Counted from the first letter of the stretch, positions 1 to 6,712 are shown. The stretch: DNA of 7,620 nucleotides from Blastocatellia bacterium (GCA_003175865.1 PSRF01000269.1:1-7620), one strand, 5' to 3'. Numbers and translations are program-made. The notes: generated from the sequence alone by a model not told the origin.

Positions 1-2
1 CA

Positions 3-332
3 AAAGAAGCTGCACCTGAACAACTCGTTTCGGCAATCAGAAAGATCTTGAAGGGCGGTAAACACATCACGGAACGCGTCGCTGATCTTTTGTTGGACCA
101 CATTAACGAGAAAACTGAAGTACCACCCCACACAAAACTATCCGACCGCGAGTTTCAAATTCTCTCGTTAATCGGGGAGGGAAAACCGATCAAACAGATC
201 GCCGAAAGACTCTCGTTGAGCGCCCCCACCGTGAGTACCTATCGAGCACGCATTCTTAACAAGCTTGATCTGAAGAACACAGCTGAATTGGTTAGATATG
301 CAATTGAAAATGAGATCGCGCGACCTAAGTAG
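3..332 (+). CDS. LuxR/NarL-family response regulator, 3' part (5' end outside window)
   Basis: This is the C-terminal part of a two-component response regulator, a cytoplasmic transcription factor switched by phosphorylation of a receiver domain. The frame is open from base 3, so the gene enters from the left and its start is not visible. An in-frame TTG at 48 is inside the gene and not a start. The first visible residues, K-E-A-A-P-E-Q-L-V, match the conserved lysine and the alpha-5 helix that end a receiver domain (usually K-D/A-A-x-P-E-E-L). A linker follows, then a LuxR-type helix-turn-helix: LSDREFQIL, GEGKPIKQIAERLSLS, and the recognition-helix stretch TVSTYRARILNKL. The TYRARI form resembles the UvrY/RcsB-like branch of NarL regulators. 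The phospho-acceptor Asp and the partner kinase lie outside the window. The stop codon overlaps the end of the convergent membrane-protein gene by 8 bp. Targets are unknown. Confidence 0.93.
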   Translation, partial: KEAAPEQLVSAIRKILKGGKHITERVADLLLDHINEKTEVPPHTKLSDREFQILSLIGEGKPIKQIAERLSLSAPTVSTYRARILNKLDLKNTAELVRYAIENEIARPK

Positions 333-1512
333 GCGAGATTCCGAAGAGCACGCTAGCTGCGTCTTTCAAGATCACTTTTAGCGGTACCAACATTAAAAGA
401 ACAGGAACAAACGGCAGAAGAGTCGTAATACACAGAATCAGTGTCGTGCGCACTTCGAACGGAACAATGGAAACCTGGTAAACATTCTCTGCGATTTGAT
501 AGAGATCGGTAGTCGCCGAGAAGTCAGGGGCCTCAAGCGCGCCGGCACCAACCTTGTCGTAGTTCGTTAACCACTTTCGCTCAAACTGGCGTCCAACCGA
601 ATCAGCGAGTTTCCCATAGCTGTAAATCCCGGCGACCTTCTGCCTGTGTAGGTTGTAAACGAACACCATGAGTGGACCGACAAAGATAACGAGCACAAAA
701 ATTAGTAAGCCGATGACTGTATTTCTGAGCTGGTCCAGCGAAGCACCGTGATACGTCACGTTGTTTGCAACGGTGCCGGCCGCGATTACTCCAAACGTAA
801 AAGCCAGCGGCATGAACGCGAATAGTTCTGCGTTTAGAAATCGAAGGCCTGCAGCATGATCGGGGTGCGCAGAAATCAGACGCAGCTTCATTCTGGATAC
901 TGAGAACAGGAACCGTCCCCACAACATAACTCGCAACAACCAACTAAAGATCAGAATCGACAGCAATGGCACACTCACAATCGTGTACCACCAACCAGCC
1001 CATGACATTTGATGACTTGAGCCCGGCACCGAATACCACGCGGGCATGATGGAAGGCGGAATGTAGCGAAGGGCGATGATTGCGAGCAGATAGGATGCTG
1101 CAAACGCAAGAACTTCGATCAGTGTAGAGCGCATCAACCCTTTGCATCTTTCAATGAGCCGGTGAAAGTGCTGACGATCTTCAGAAGCAATCAAACCTGC
1201 ATTGATGAAGTGATACGTAATTGCATCAAGCCTCTGCAGAACGACCGCCTCACAAATAACGAACAGGGGAGCAGCGATCAAAGAGCGCGCATGAACACCA
1301 AAGTCTTTAAGAAAAGGGATCAGTGCCGAACTACTGTTCAACGCATCGGCAAGAATTAACACGAGCAAAGGAAACCAACCAACTAGAACGACAACCACCG
1401 CGCGTGCGCCCACTGCACGACCAACGGGCCTGAAGAGCCCAAGTGATCTTTGAAAGTGAGGGAATGGATCACTTTCGAACAGGGCGTCGGATGTACCTGA
1501 GTGAACCGTCAT
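325..1512 (-). CDS. Uncharacterised multi-pass inner-membrane protein (395 aa)
   Basis: I do not recognise a named family. The 395-residue product is an integral membrane protein with about seven hydrophobic segments, near residues 37-57, 76-92, 131-150, 175-195, 231-250, 265-287 and 357-381. The N-terminal 30 residues are hydrophilic with several Phe/Pro. A loop at 214-226 reads SAHPDHAAGLRFL; an HPD..GGL-type loop like this occurs in some uncharacterised bacterial membrane proteins and may be a family signature. A longer soluble stretch, roughly 288-350, lies before the last hydrophobic hairpin. The ATG at 1512 is chosen because it gives the full-length product, but there is no strong Shine-Dalgarno upstream. 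It is the last gene of the minus-strand run, separated from the DUF202 gene by 100 bp that hold a large inverted repeat, so it may be transcribed separately or with reduced read-through. Its stop overlaps the convergent regulator gene. Function unknown. Confidence 0.85.
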   Translation of the reverse strand: MTVHSGTSDALFESDPFPHFQRSLGLFRPVGRAVGARAVVVVLVGWFPLLVLILADALNSSSALIPFLKDFGVHARSLIAAPLFVICEAVVLQRLDAITYHFINAGLIASEDRQHFHRLIERCKGLMRSTLIEVLAFAASYLLAIIALRYIPPSIMPAWYSVPGSSHQMSWAGWWYTIVSVPLLSILIFSWLLRVMLWGRFLFSVSRMKLRLISAHPDHAAGLRFLNAELFAFMPLAFTFGVIAAGTVANNVTYHGASLDQLRNTVIGLLIFVLVIFVGPLMVFVYNLHRQKVAGIYSYGKLADSVGRQFERKWLTNYDKVGAGALEAPDFSATTDLYQIAENVYQVSIVPFEVRTTLILCITTLLPFVPVLLMLVPLKVILKDAASVLFGISPT

Positions 1513-1523
1513 AAGTACTCGAA

Positions 1524-1610
1524 ATGTCCGATAAGCTTTAGCTTGTCGTTAACTCACATATGTGTAGCCAATACAGGATTGAACTCGACAAGCTAAAGCT
1601 TAGAGGACAT
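1524..1610. repeat. Large inverted repeat, 25-bp arms (23/25 paired), 37-nt loop
   Basis: The arms are 1524-1548 and 1586-1610. The inner 17 bases pair perfectly (TAAGCTTTAGCTTGTCG at 1532-1548 against its reverse complement at 1586-1602). After two mismatches the outer 6 bases (ATGTCC against GGACAT) pair again. The 37-nt loop contains a 10-bp palindrome, CACATATGTG, at 1555-1564. The repeat starts 2 bp after the DUF202 stop codon and ends 11 bp before the next ATG, so it fills the gap. There is no T-run after the stem on either strand, so it is not a standard intrinsic terminator. In RNA it could form a long hairpin that limits read-through, stabilises the upstream message or affects translation of the 395-aa gene. 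It could equally be a palindromic intergenic repeat (REP- or MITE-like). No second copy was seen in the window. Confidence 0.85.
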
Positions 1611-1612
1611 CG

Positions 1613-1993
1613 TTACAGCCCAAACAAAACAGCAACGAAAGCAACTATCCCAATGATCCCCATCAAACCCGCTAAAAGAGTGGCCAGCGAGTACGGGACG
1701 TAAGGGTAATGTTTTCTCAGCCTCTTCATTTCCAGCCGGTTGTGAATCGCAGCCAACAGTAAACACACCAGTCCCGTTCCAATCAGTGCCATGGCAAACT
1801 CGCGTGGCCCAAAACGTCGCTGCGCACGTAACTCACCTTTGTCTCTGAGATACTCAAAGAACTTGTAGATCGTGAATCCAAAACTAATCATCGATGTTGC
1901 GGTACGCACCCAAGCTAGCAGCGTTCTGTCATGGGCCAGGCGTGTTCGGTCCACCGCAAGATCAGTTGATGTAGTTGAAGTTTGCGTCGACAA
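1613..1993 (-). CDS. DUF202 (YidH-like) small inner-membrane protein, TTG start
   Basis: The 126-residue product is a small membrane protein of the DUF202 family, whose molecular role is not established. The signature is at residues 16-31: R-T-x-L-A-x-D-R-T-L-L-A-W-V-R-T, leading straight into the first hydrophobic helix (33-46). Two further helices lie at about 66-84 and 102-125, with a basic loop near 86-95, which fits the usual three-helix layout. The start is TTG at 1993. An in-frame stop lies 13 bases upstream with no ATG or GTG between, and a clear GAGGT sits 6 bases before the TTG. The next Met (residue 35) would remove the family signature. The gene follows the DUF1622 gene by 21 bp and is almost certainly in the same transcript. 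Family assignment is firm; function is unknown. Confidence 0.92.
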   Translation of the reverse strand: MSTQTSTTSTDLAVDRTRLAHDRTLLAWVRTATSMISFGFTIYKFFEYLRDKGELRAQRRFGPREFAMALIGTGLVCLLLAAIHNRLEMKRLRKHYPYVPYSLATLLAGLMGIIGIVAFVAVLFGL

Positions 1994-2014
1994 CGACGTA
2001 CCTCGTTAACAGTC

Positions 2015-2383
2015 TCAAGCTTCAGTTGGCGCACCTTCTTTCACTGTTTCGCCGAACTCGCTAACATCTCTCTCCAGAAAATAGTTCAACACAGTACGGA
2101 TCGCTGCGATAGCCCCCAGCTGCCCAATATCAGACCACGTCGGACTAATGGCACTGCGCACGATGTCTGCCGCCAGTTCGAATTCCAATCCAAGCAGCAA
2201 CCAGACACCAAACCGTAAAAAGATCTGGCGTCGCTTGTGAAAGAGATTTGCTTTTTCAAATCGCCGGCGCGGAATCAACAACGAAATGATTGCCTCTAGT
2301 GCTCCGTAAGCAATCAGCAGCGCGGCAGCCATCTCAACAGCCAACGCTATCCAACTCGCAACTTGTTTGAAGAGCTCTTCCAT
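2015..2383 (-). CDS. DUF1622 small inner-membrane protein
   Basis: The 122-residue product belongs to the DUF1622 family of bacterial membrane proteins, which has no known biochemical function. Hydrophobic helices lie at about residues 9-36 and 57-78. The conserved core runs from residue 64 to 107: L-G-L-E-F-E-L-A-A-D-I-V, then P-T-W-S-D-I-G-Q-L-G-A-I-A-A-I-R-T and L-N-Y-F-L-E. Charged residues inside the membrane-proximal part (Glu67, Glu69, Asp73, Arg96) are part of the family pattern. The polar tail (108-122) is probably cytoplasmic. The ATG at 2383 has only a weak ribosome site but lies 11 bp after the stop of the preceding gene, so translational coupling is likely. The DUF202 gene follows 21 bp downstream. 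Two small membrane proteins in tandem suggest a joint role at the inner membrane, which is inference. Confidence 0.93.
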   Translation of the reverse strand: MEELFKQVASWIALAVEMAAALLIAYGALEAIISLLIPRRRFEKANLFHKRRQIFLRFGVWLLLGLEFELAADIVRSAISPTWSDIGQLGAIAAIRTVLNYFLERDVSEFGETVKEGAPTEA

Positions 2384-2394
2384 CGCGGGTCAAA

Positions 2395-2697
2395 TTACCA
2401 CGTACCTGTTTTCTTCAACCGACCTGACTCAAGTCGCTCGATTCTCTGATGGACTCTTTGAACCAACGAATCTATCGTCATGCCACTTGCATGCTCGTGA
2501 TGAATGGCCCAACGAAAGAAACAAGCTTCAAAATGTTCGCAATTTTTGTAAATGAGAATCTCCCAGTCGTTTTCCGTCCGACCTGACCACACGATGCGAC
2601 GACGTGCGAGATTCGAAGGTAAGAGGTTTGTCTGCTTCACCGCAGCAGATGTTTGCATACGTTCAGTATTCTTTTGTCTTAATGTTTGTGGTGTCAT
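2395..2697 (-). CDS. Hypothetical 100-aa protein coupled to the formylglycine-generating enzyme gene
   Basis: I do not recognise this protein. The frame is open back to 2856, but the start is placed at the ATG at 2697 because it overlaps the stop of the preceding gene as TAATG, with GAGG a few bases upstream. The extra 53 codons would lie inside the formylglycine-generating enzyme gene in another frame. The product is soluble, basic and without a signal peptide. Residues 1-33 are polar (Gln/Thr/Asn/Arg). Residues 34-64 look like a small fold with Trp and aromatic residues. The C-terminus (74-96) looks like an amphipathic helix. A Cys/His cluster, C53, H55, C59, H66, H67 and H69, could bind a metal, but it matches no motif I know. 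The DUF1622 gene starts 11 bp after its stop. That this is a real gene rests on the tight packing; the function is unknown. Confidence 0.72.
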   Translation of the reverse strand: MTPQTLRQKNTERMQTSAAVKQTNLLPSNLARRRIVWSGRTENDWEILIYKNCEHFEACFFRWAIHHEHASGMTIDSLVQRVHQRIERLESGRLKKTGTW

Positions 2698-3680
2698 TAT
2701 CCTCTCACGATGCAACGAAATCCTAAGTGACAAGTTGATGTATCCACCGGCTGGGCCATGCGCGCCGCAGGTCGATACCGTCGACAGTAGTTTGGCGCGC
2801 AAAGGAATGACCCTCCTTTCATTACCTTTCGACCGATCTTCACCTCCGGCATGCATGGGTCATAACTCTGGTCCAGCTCTCCACCTCGCGGATTAATACT
2901 TCCGCAGCACGAATTAATGAGCTTTCCGTGTTCGAGATACCAATCGGTGGTCCACTGCCAAACGTTTCCAGCCATGTCGAACAGCCCGTAAGCGTTTGCC
3001 GGAAAAGAACCCACCGGCGCTGTCCACTCATAACCGTCCTCAAGTGTGTTCTCTATCGGAAACTCGCCTTGCCAGGTGTTCGCCATATACTCGCCATCGG
3101 GGGTAAATTCAGTGCCCCAACTAAACTCTGCTCCTTCCAATCCTCCACGCGCGGCAAACTCCCACTCAGCTTCCGTAGGCAACTGTTTTCCGGCCCATAA
3201 TGCGTAAGCCTCTGCATCTTCGTAAGCAACATGAACCACCGGGTGTTTCGCGAGTCCTTTTAAAGAAGAGGCTGGGCCTTGCGGTCGCCTCCAACTCGCT
3301 TCCGGTATGTAGGTCCACCAGTTGTAATGATTGTTAAGGTCAACTCTGAAACGGGGCTTTCGGAAGACAACTGAAGCCGGGATGAGCATCTCTGGTTTTG
3401 CGCCTGGGTAATCTTCAGCTCGCGGCACACGCTCAGCCACAGTCACGTAACCGGTATCTTCGACAAAGCGACTAAACTCCGCGTTCGTCACCGTGTGTTG
3501 GTCCATCCAGAATGCGTTGACCGTCACGGGATGAGTGGGAGCTTCTTCCGGGTAGTGGTGATCGGATCCCATCATGAACGTTCCTCCGGGAATCCAGACC
3601 ATGTCTTTTGCCGGTGGCTGGCCACGCTTTTGATTCTCTGCTTCAGAACGCGCTGAAGTGAGTGACACTAAATTACTCAT
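2697..3680 (-). CDS. Formylglycine-generating enzyme (SUMF1/FGE-sulfatase family)
   Basis: This enzyme oxidises the active-site cysteine of type I sulfatases (in the C-x-P-x-R motif) to Calpha-formylglycine, using oxygen and a copper ion held by two cysteines. The 327-residue length and fold markers fit: WIPGGTFMMGSD (29-40), FWMDQHTVTNAEF (57-69), QLPTEAEWEFAARGG (166-180), GLFDMAGNVWQW (232-243), and the catalytic segment KGGSFLCAPNYCRRYRPAAR (288-307), ending in HLGFRC. Cys294 and Cys299, spaced C-x4-C, match the catalytic pair, so this is probably a true FGE and not one of the many cysteine-free paralogues. No signal peptide is seen, so it acts in the cytoplasm. The GNVWQW motif has Gln where Glu is usual. 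The start has a strong GAGGTGA site. It lies 18 bp after the DUF481 gene. No sulfatase is present in the window. Confidence 0.94.
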   Translation of the reverse strand: MSNLVSLTSARSEAENQKRGQPPAKDMVWIPGGTFMMGSDHHYPEEAPTHPVTVNAFWMDQHTVTNAEFSRFVEDTGYVTVAERVPRAEDYPGAKPEMLIPASVVFRKPRFRVDLNNHYNWWTYIPEASWRRPQGPASSLKGLAKHPVVHVAYEDAEAYALWAGKQLPTEAEWEFAARGGLEGAEFSWGTEFTPDGEYMANTWQGEFPIENTLEDGYEWTAPVGSFPANAYGLFDMAGNVWQWTTDWYLEHGKLINSCCGSINPRGGELDQSYDPCMPEVKIGRKVMKGGSFLCAPNYCRRYRPAARMAQPVDTSTCHLGFRCIVRG

Positions 3681-3698
3681 GATTTCACCTCGCGACTC

Positions 3699-4751
3699 TC
3701 ATTTCATGATTCCCAGTTTCACGCGTACGCCAGTAGTCAAAATGAAGTCATTCTGTTTTGAACCAAACGGGGGATCAGATAGGTAACGATCGCTGACAGT
3801 TATCTGCCAACCGATTCGCTTTGTAATGTCAGTCACAGCTGTTGTGTCGAAATTGATTCGATATTCACCGCCACGCGAAAGGTTCGGGAAGAAGAAGAGT
3901 TGCTCCTTTATTGATGTTCGGGAGTTGAGTTGATGTGAAAGAGTTTGACCGACTTGTGCTTCGGCTGAAGTTCGATCGTTGTCCAGACCCTTGAAATACT
4001 CGCGGTTCATCGCAAGACCGCCGAGCAGATCGAGTTTAGTCCGTTCGTTTCGTATCGCGTGATATCCAGCGCCGCCGCCAATTACCCAACGCAGATTTAA
4101 AAACTGCACCTGGTTCCGCTCAAGATCTGAGAACACATAACCAAACCATCGCTTGTTCAAGTCTCTCTCATAGCGACCGCCAAAGCGAAGAGTGTTTGCA
4201 ACTGTGTGGGAGACACCGTTTGTATTCTCGCGATTGTAGATCGCGGCCGAGTAGAAAGTTGTCTTGTCGTGTAGCGTTTCGCGGGAGAGACCGAGCCCAA
4301 GTGCAACATTGGTCGTGTCGGAGTTGCCTTTTGTAATAGCAATGCCAAGGTCCGCACCACCAGTCCAATTCTCCAACCACCCTGGGTGCAGACTGTCTTC
4401 GTAAACTTTCTGTTCAGCCTCAGATCGAATGAATTGGATTGAAGACTTGTTCGTACTCACAGTGCCGGAGCTTGCTCTAACCTCAGTCTGATCGTTCGTC
4501 GAACGCAGCACTCCCAAGACAGTTCTACCATCAGCCAGTCCTACGTATACAGGGCTTGCAGACTGAAGTTCCGTGACGTCGGCCAATGCAATCGTCAACT
4601 GACCAACCAGATCGCTCTTGAACACCAGAGCTTTGCCGTCAGACTTAACTACCGTGCCGGAAATCCGATCACCATTCTTCAGCGTTATCTGGTCAGCGAT
4701 TGTAGTAACGCTACAGAAGAAAAACACCAGGGAAAGTCGAAGGGTTTTCAT
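3699..4751 (-). CDS. DUF481 outer-membrane beta-barrel protein (YdiY-like)
   Basis: The 350-residue protein has a Sec signal peptide (basic MKTLR, hydrophobic run 6-18, likely cleavage after Ala19, T-I-A/D). Cys13 is not in a lipobox. Residues 20-110 form two similar beta-rich units, each beginning with an N/D-G-D/R-x-x-x-G pattern (KNGDRISGTVVKSDG and ADGRTVLGVLRSTND). From about 130 to 350 there is alternating beta-strand sequence of the DUF481 type: G-G-A-D-L-G-I-A, TKGNSDTTNVALGLG, then repeated strands with aromatic girdles, ending in G-V-R-V-K-L-G-I. The family is thought to form outer-membrane barrels; cargo is unknown. The start overlaps the SulP stop as ATGA, and GAAGGT lies 8 bases upstream of it, so the two are translationally coupled. 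It could be a porin-like partner for solutes handled by SulP, which is inference. Confidence 0.9.
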   Translation of the reverse strand: MKTLRLSLVFFFCSVTTIADQITLKNGDRISGTVVKSDGKALVFKSDLVGQLTIALADVTELQSASPVYVGLADGRTVLGVLRSTNDQTEVRASSGTVSTNKSSIQFIRSEAEQKVYEDSLHPGWLENWTGGADLGIAITKGNSDTTNVALGLGLSRETLHDKTTFYSAAIYNRENTNGVSHTVANTLRFGGRYERDLNKRWFGYVFSDLERNQVQFLNLRWVIGGGAGYHAIRNERTKLDLLGGLAMNREYFKGLDNDRTSAEAQVGQTLSHQLNSRTSIKEQLFFFPNLSRGGEYRINFDTTAVTDITKRIGWQITVSDRYLSDPPFGSKQNDFILTTGVRVKLGIMK

Positions 4752-6454
4752 GTCTGTTTACCTTCAGAGGAATAGGCGGCAATACCTTCGTGAACTGATT
4801 TGAAAAGGTGTTCCTTGCCAATCGCGCCTGCGAGTCCGGTCTGCTCGAGAAATCCGCGGAACCGCCCTTTGGCTCTAGCAATACAAAACACGATACCGTT
4901 TCGCTGGAGTTCGTCTCTCAAATTCTCCATCACATCGGCACCAGTGGAATCGATGAATACGATCGACTCCGCATCAAGCAACAGACAGGAAGGGGTGCTT
5001 TCGGCCTCAGCGATGACCTGGCGCACTCGCGTCGCAAAGTGGTCCGCATTGAAAAAGACAATTGAGGAATCGAACCGGTAAATAATCAGACCCGGAATCT
5101 GTTGGGCTGAAGGCTCACTCGCGATGTTGGCAACACCCTCCCGGTTAGGTAGAAGTCCCAGCACGGCATCGTGAGGTTTAGACGCCAGCAACAGCAGGCG
5201 CACGATTGCCAGGACAACAGCAATCACTACCCCCTGCAAAACTCCTATCGTCATCACGCCCAGCATCGCAATAAGCGCGTGGCGAAACTCCGGTTGGCTG
5301 AGACGGTAATAGCGGCGCATTGCGGCAAAATCAAAAAGTCCAATAGAGGAGGAGATAAGAATTGCTGCGAGTGCCGTTAGCGGGAGGTATGCGAGCGGCG
5401 GCGTAAAAACCAATAACACGACGGCTATCGCAATTGACGCGACAATCGACGTCATTTGCGTCTTACCACCAGCTGAATCGGCGACTGCAGTTCGGGAGTC
5501 TGCTCCACTGACAACAAACCCACGTGAGAACCCGCTCGCGAGATCACAAACCCCCAATGCGATCAGGTCACGGTTCGAATCGATCTGGTAAGCGTTCTTA
5601 GTGGCGAAACCGCGTGCCGTTGTCATCATGCTGCAAAAACTGACAAGCACGATCGTCATTGCACCTAATGTCACTGGTCCAAGATCTGACAGCGCAACTG
5701 ACGGAATATGCGGCGTTGGCAATCCTGAAGGAATTCGTCCGATCACCTGAACGTTAGCTTTGGGGAGCTGTAGAAAATAGACCAGGCAGATACCAACTAT
5801 GGCGGCGATTAATGGACCGGGCAGATGAGGAAGAAAACGCTTAATCAAAAGGAGACCGGCCAACAGCAGCGAGCCTAAGAACAAAGTGGGCCAGTGAATC
5901 TCATGGACATGCGTGGCTAAATGTCCAATGGTTCGAAACACACCGCCGGAAGTTGTACTGATGCCACTGAGCTTTCCCAGTTGTCCTACGATGATGCTAA
6001 TGGCAATGCCATTCAGATAACCTACAAGGATTGGTCGTGAGAGGAAGTTTGCAATGAAACCCAGGCGAAGAACTCCGGCGAAAATGCATAGTATCCCTGT
6101 GAACAGCGTTAGTGTGATCGACAGATCGGCATAGCGTGTCACATCAGCAACAGCAAGTGGGGCTGTTGTCGCGGCGACGATTGCACACGCCGCAGCATCC
6201 GGGTTGACGATCAACTGTCGCGAAGAACCGAAGAATGCATATGCGATTGGCGGAAGAAGGCATGAATAAATGCCAACAACTGGGGTCGCGCCTGCAAGTT
6301 GTGAATAGGCAATACCGATCGGGATCGCAACGGCCGCCACAGACACTCCGGCCACCACATCGCTACGAAGGTTTCGAGTGTCATAAGTCCGCAGGAGGTG
6401 AAGGCCGGGCAGCCAGTTCTGCAAGAGTGGTGCAGTTAGGGAGGAGTCTGACAT
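4748..6454 (-). CDS. SulP-family anion permease with C-terminal STAS domain
   Basis: This is a 568-residue inner-membrane transporter of the SulP/SLC26 family, whose members carry sulfate, bicarbonate or dicarboxylates. Residues 44-87 hold the classic N-terminal signature (IPIGIAYSQLAGATPVVGIY, then GSSRQLIVNPDAA). Residues 316-334 hold the second one (S-G-A-D-S-R-T-A-V-A-D-S-A-G-G-K-T-Q). About 12-14 hydrophobic segments span 31-425. The STAS domain runs from about 453 to 562 with the phosphate-loop-like motif FIDSTGADVM at 500-509. Length and domain order are normal for the family. ATG 6454 is the first in-frame start; the best ribosome site, AAGGTGAT, is rather far (12 nt). Sulfate is a tempting substrate because of the neighbouring formylglycine-generating enzyme, but sequence alone does not separate sulfate from other anions. 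It overlaps the DUF481 gene by 4 bp. Confidence 0.94.
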   Translation of the reverse strand: MSDSSLTAPLLQNWLPGLHLLRTYDTRNLRSDVVAGVSVAAVAIPIGIAYSQLAGATPVVGIYSCLLPPIAYAFFGSSRQLIVNPDAAACAIVAATTAPLAVADVTRYADLSITLTLFTGILCIFAGVLRLGFIANFLSRPILVGYLNGIAISIIVGQLGKLSGISTTSGGVFRTIGHLATHVHEIHWPTLFLGSLLLAGLLLIKRFLPHLPGPLIAAIVGICLVYFLQLPKANVQVIGRIPSGLPTPHIPSVALSDLGPVTLGAMTIVLVSFCSMMTTARGFATKNAYQIDSNRDLIALGVCDLASGFSRGFVVSGADSRTAVADSAGGKTQMTSIVASIAIAVVLLVFTPPLAYLPLTALAAILISSSIGLFDFAAMRRYYRLSQPEFRHALIAMLGVMTIGVLQGVVIAVVLAIVRLLLLASKPHDAVLGLLPNREGVANIASEPSAQQIPGLIIYRFDSSIVFFNADHFATRVRQVIAEAESTPSCLLLDAESIVFIDSTGADVMENLRDELQRNGIVFCIARAKGRFRGFLEQTGLAGAIGKEHLFKSVHEGIAAYSSEGKQT

Positions 6455-6484
6455 GACATCAAGCGGATCACCTTCTTTAAAGTT

Positions 6485-6580
6485 TCAATGCCGACCTCTT
6501 AGACCCATGCGCCATACTAACTCGCCAAGTGCGGCGCCAATCAGAATCAACACCAGCCCGAATAGGAGTGACTTGATCAT
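6485..6580 (-). CDS. Small one-helix membrane peptide (31 aa), hypothetical
   Basis: This short open frame lies in the gap between the SBF transporter and SulP genes. It starts at ATG 6580 and ends at TGA 6485-6487. The product starts MIKSLLFGLVLILIGAALGE and ends LVWRMGLRGRH: a single hydrophobic helix at about 4-23, one Lys before it, and a strongly basic tail with four Arg/His residues after it. This is the layout of a small inner-membrane protein with its C-terminus in the cytoplasm. A G-x6-G-x3-G series (8, 15, 19) would suit helix packing. The Shine-Dalgarno is weak. An in-frame stop lies 48 bases upstream with no other start. It ends 30 bp before SulP and may be co-transcribed with it. 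I know of no matching family. It could be a transporter-associated peptide or a chance open frame. Confidence 0.5.
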   Translation of the reverse strand: MIKSLLFGLVLILIGAALGELVWRMGLRGRH

Positions 6581-6683
6581 TGGCTCAGCTAAGGATTTGG
6601 AATCGAGTTGAAACTGCTGTGCAGGTTAAGATCAGCCGCGTCCGAACAGAATCAGGTGGACTTTGTATTTTGACGAGGGATTT

Positions 6684-6712
6684 CTAGTATCAGGCGATTG
6701 AACGTTGTTCAA
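6684..6712 (-). promoter_or_regulatory. Possible weak sigma-70-like promoter with overlapping palindrome
   Basis: On the minus strand TTGAAC (6712-6707) and TACTAG (6689-6684) are separated by 17 bases. They match the consensus -35 and -10 boxes only 4/6 and 3/6. The -35-like box is half of a perfect palindrome, TTGAAC-AAC-GTTCAA (6698-6712), which overlaps the SBF stop codon. It could give an internal promoter for the small peptide and SulP with an operator-like site, but chance is a fair explanation. Confidence 0.2.

Noticed and set aside
48..332. TTG at 48 as the start of a 94-aa LuxR-type protein
   Set aside because: The frame is open to the window edge and the residues upstream match the end of a receiver domain, so this is an internal codon of a longer gene.
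602..1147. Alternative minus-strand frames within the 395-aa membrane protein gene, as a sign of frameshift
   Set aside because: The main frame is uninterrupted and consistently hydrophobic; the others have Arg/Cys-rich sequence typical of out-of-frame reading.
1524..1610. Inverted repeat as a rho-independent terminator
   Set aside because: The loop is long (37 nt), the stem is not GC-rich at its base, and no T-tract follows on either strand.
2698..2856. A 53-residue N-terminal extension of the 100-aa hypothetical protein
   Set aside because: It lies inside the formylglycine-generating enzyme gene in another frame; the TAATG junction at 2695-2699 gives a better start.
2928..3200. Plus-strand 90-aa open frame opposite the formylglycine-generating enzyme gene
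   Set aside because: It is antisense to conserved coding sequence with no recognisable protein features.
4157..4380. Two other-frame minus-strand open frames inside the DUF481 gene
   Set aside because: The DUF481 frame has a signal peptide and barrel pattern through this stretch; the others are shadows.
4713..4715. Cys13 of the DUF481 protein as a lipoprotein attachment site
   Set aside because: The preceding residues are Phe-Phe-Phe, not a lipobox, and a normal signal-peptidase site follows at Ala19.
4800..5081. Plus-strand open frames opposite the STAS-domain end of SulP
   Set aside because: They lie antisense to a well-supported gene, show no family features, and are typical shadow frames.
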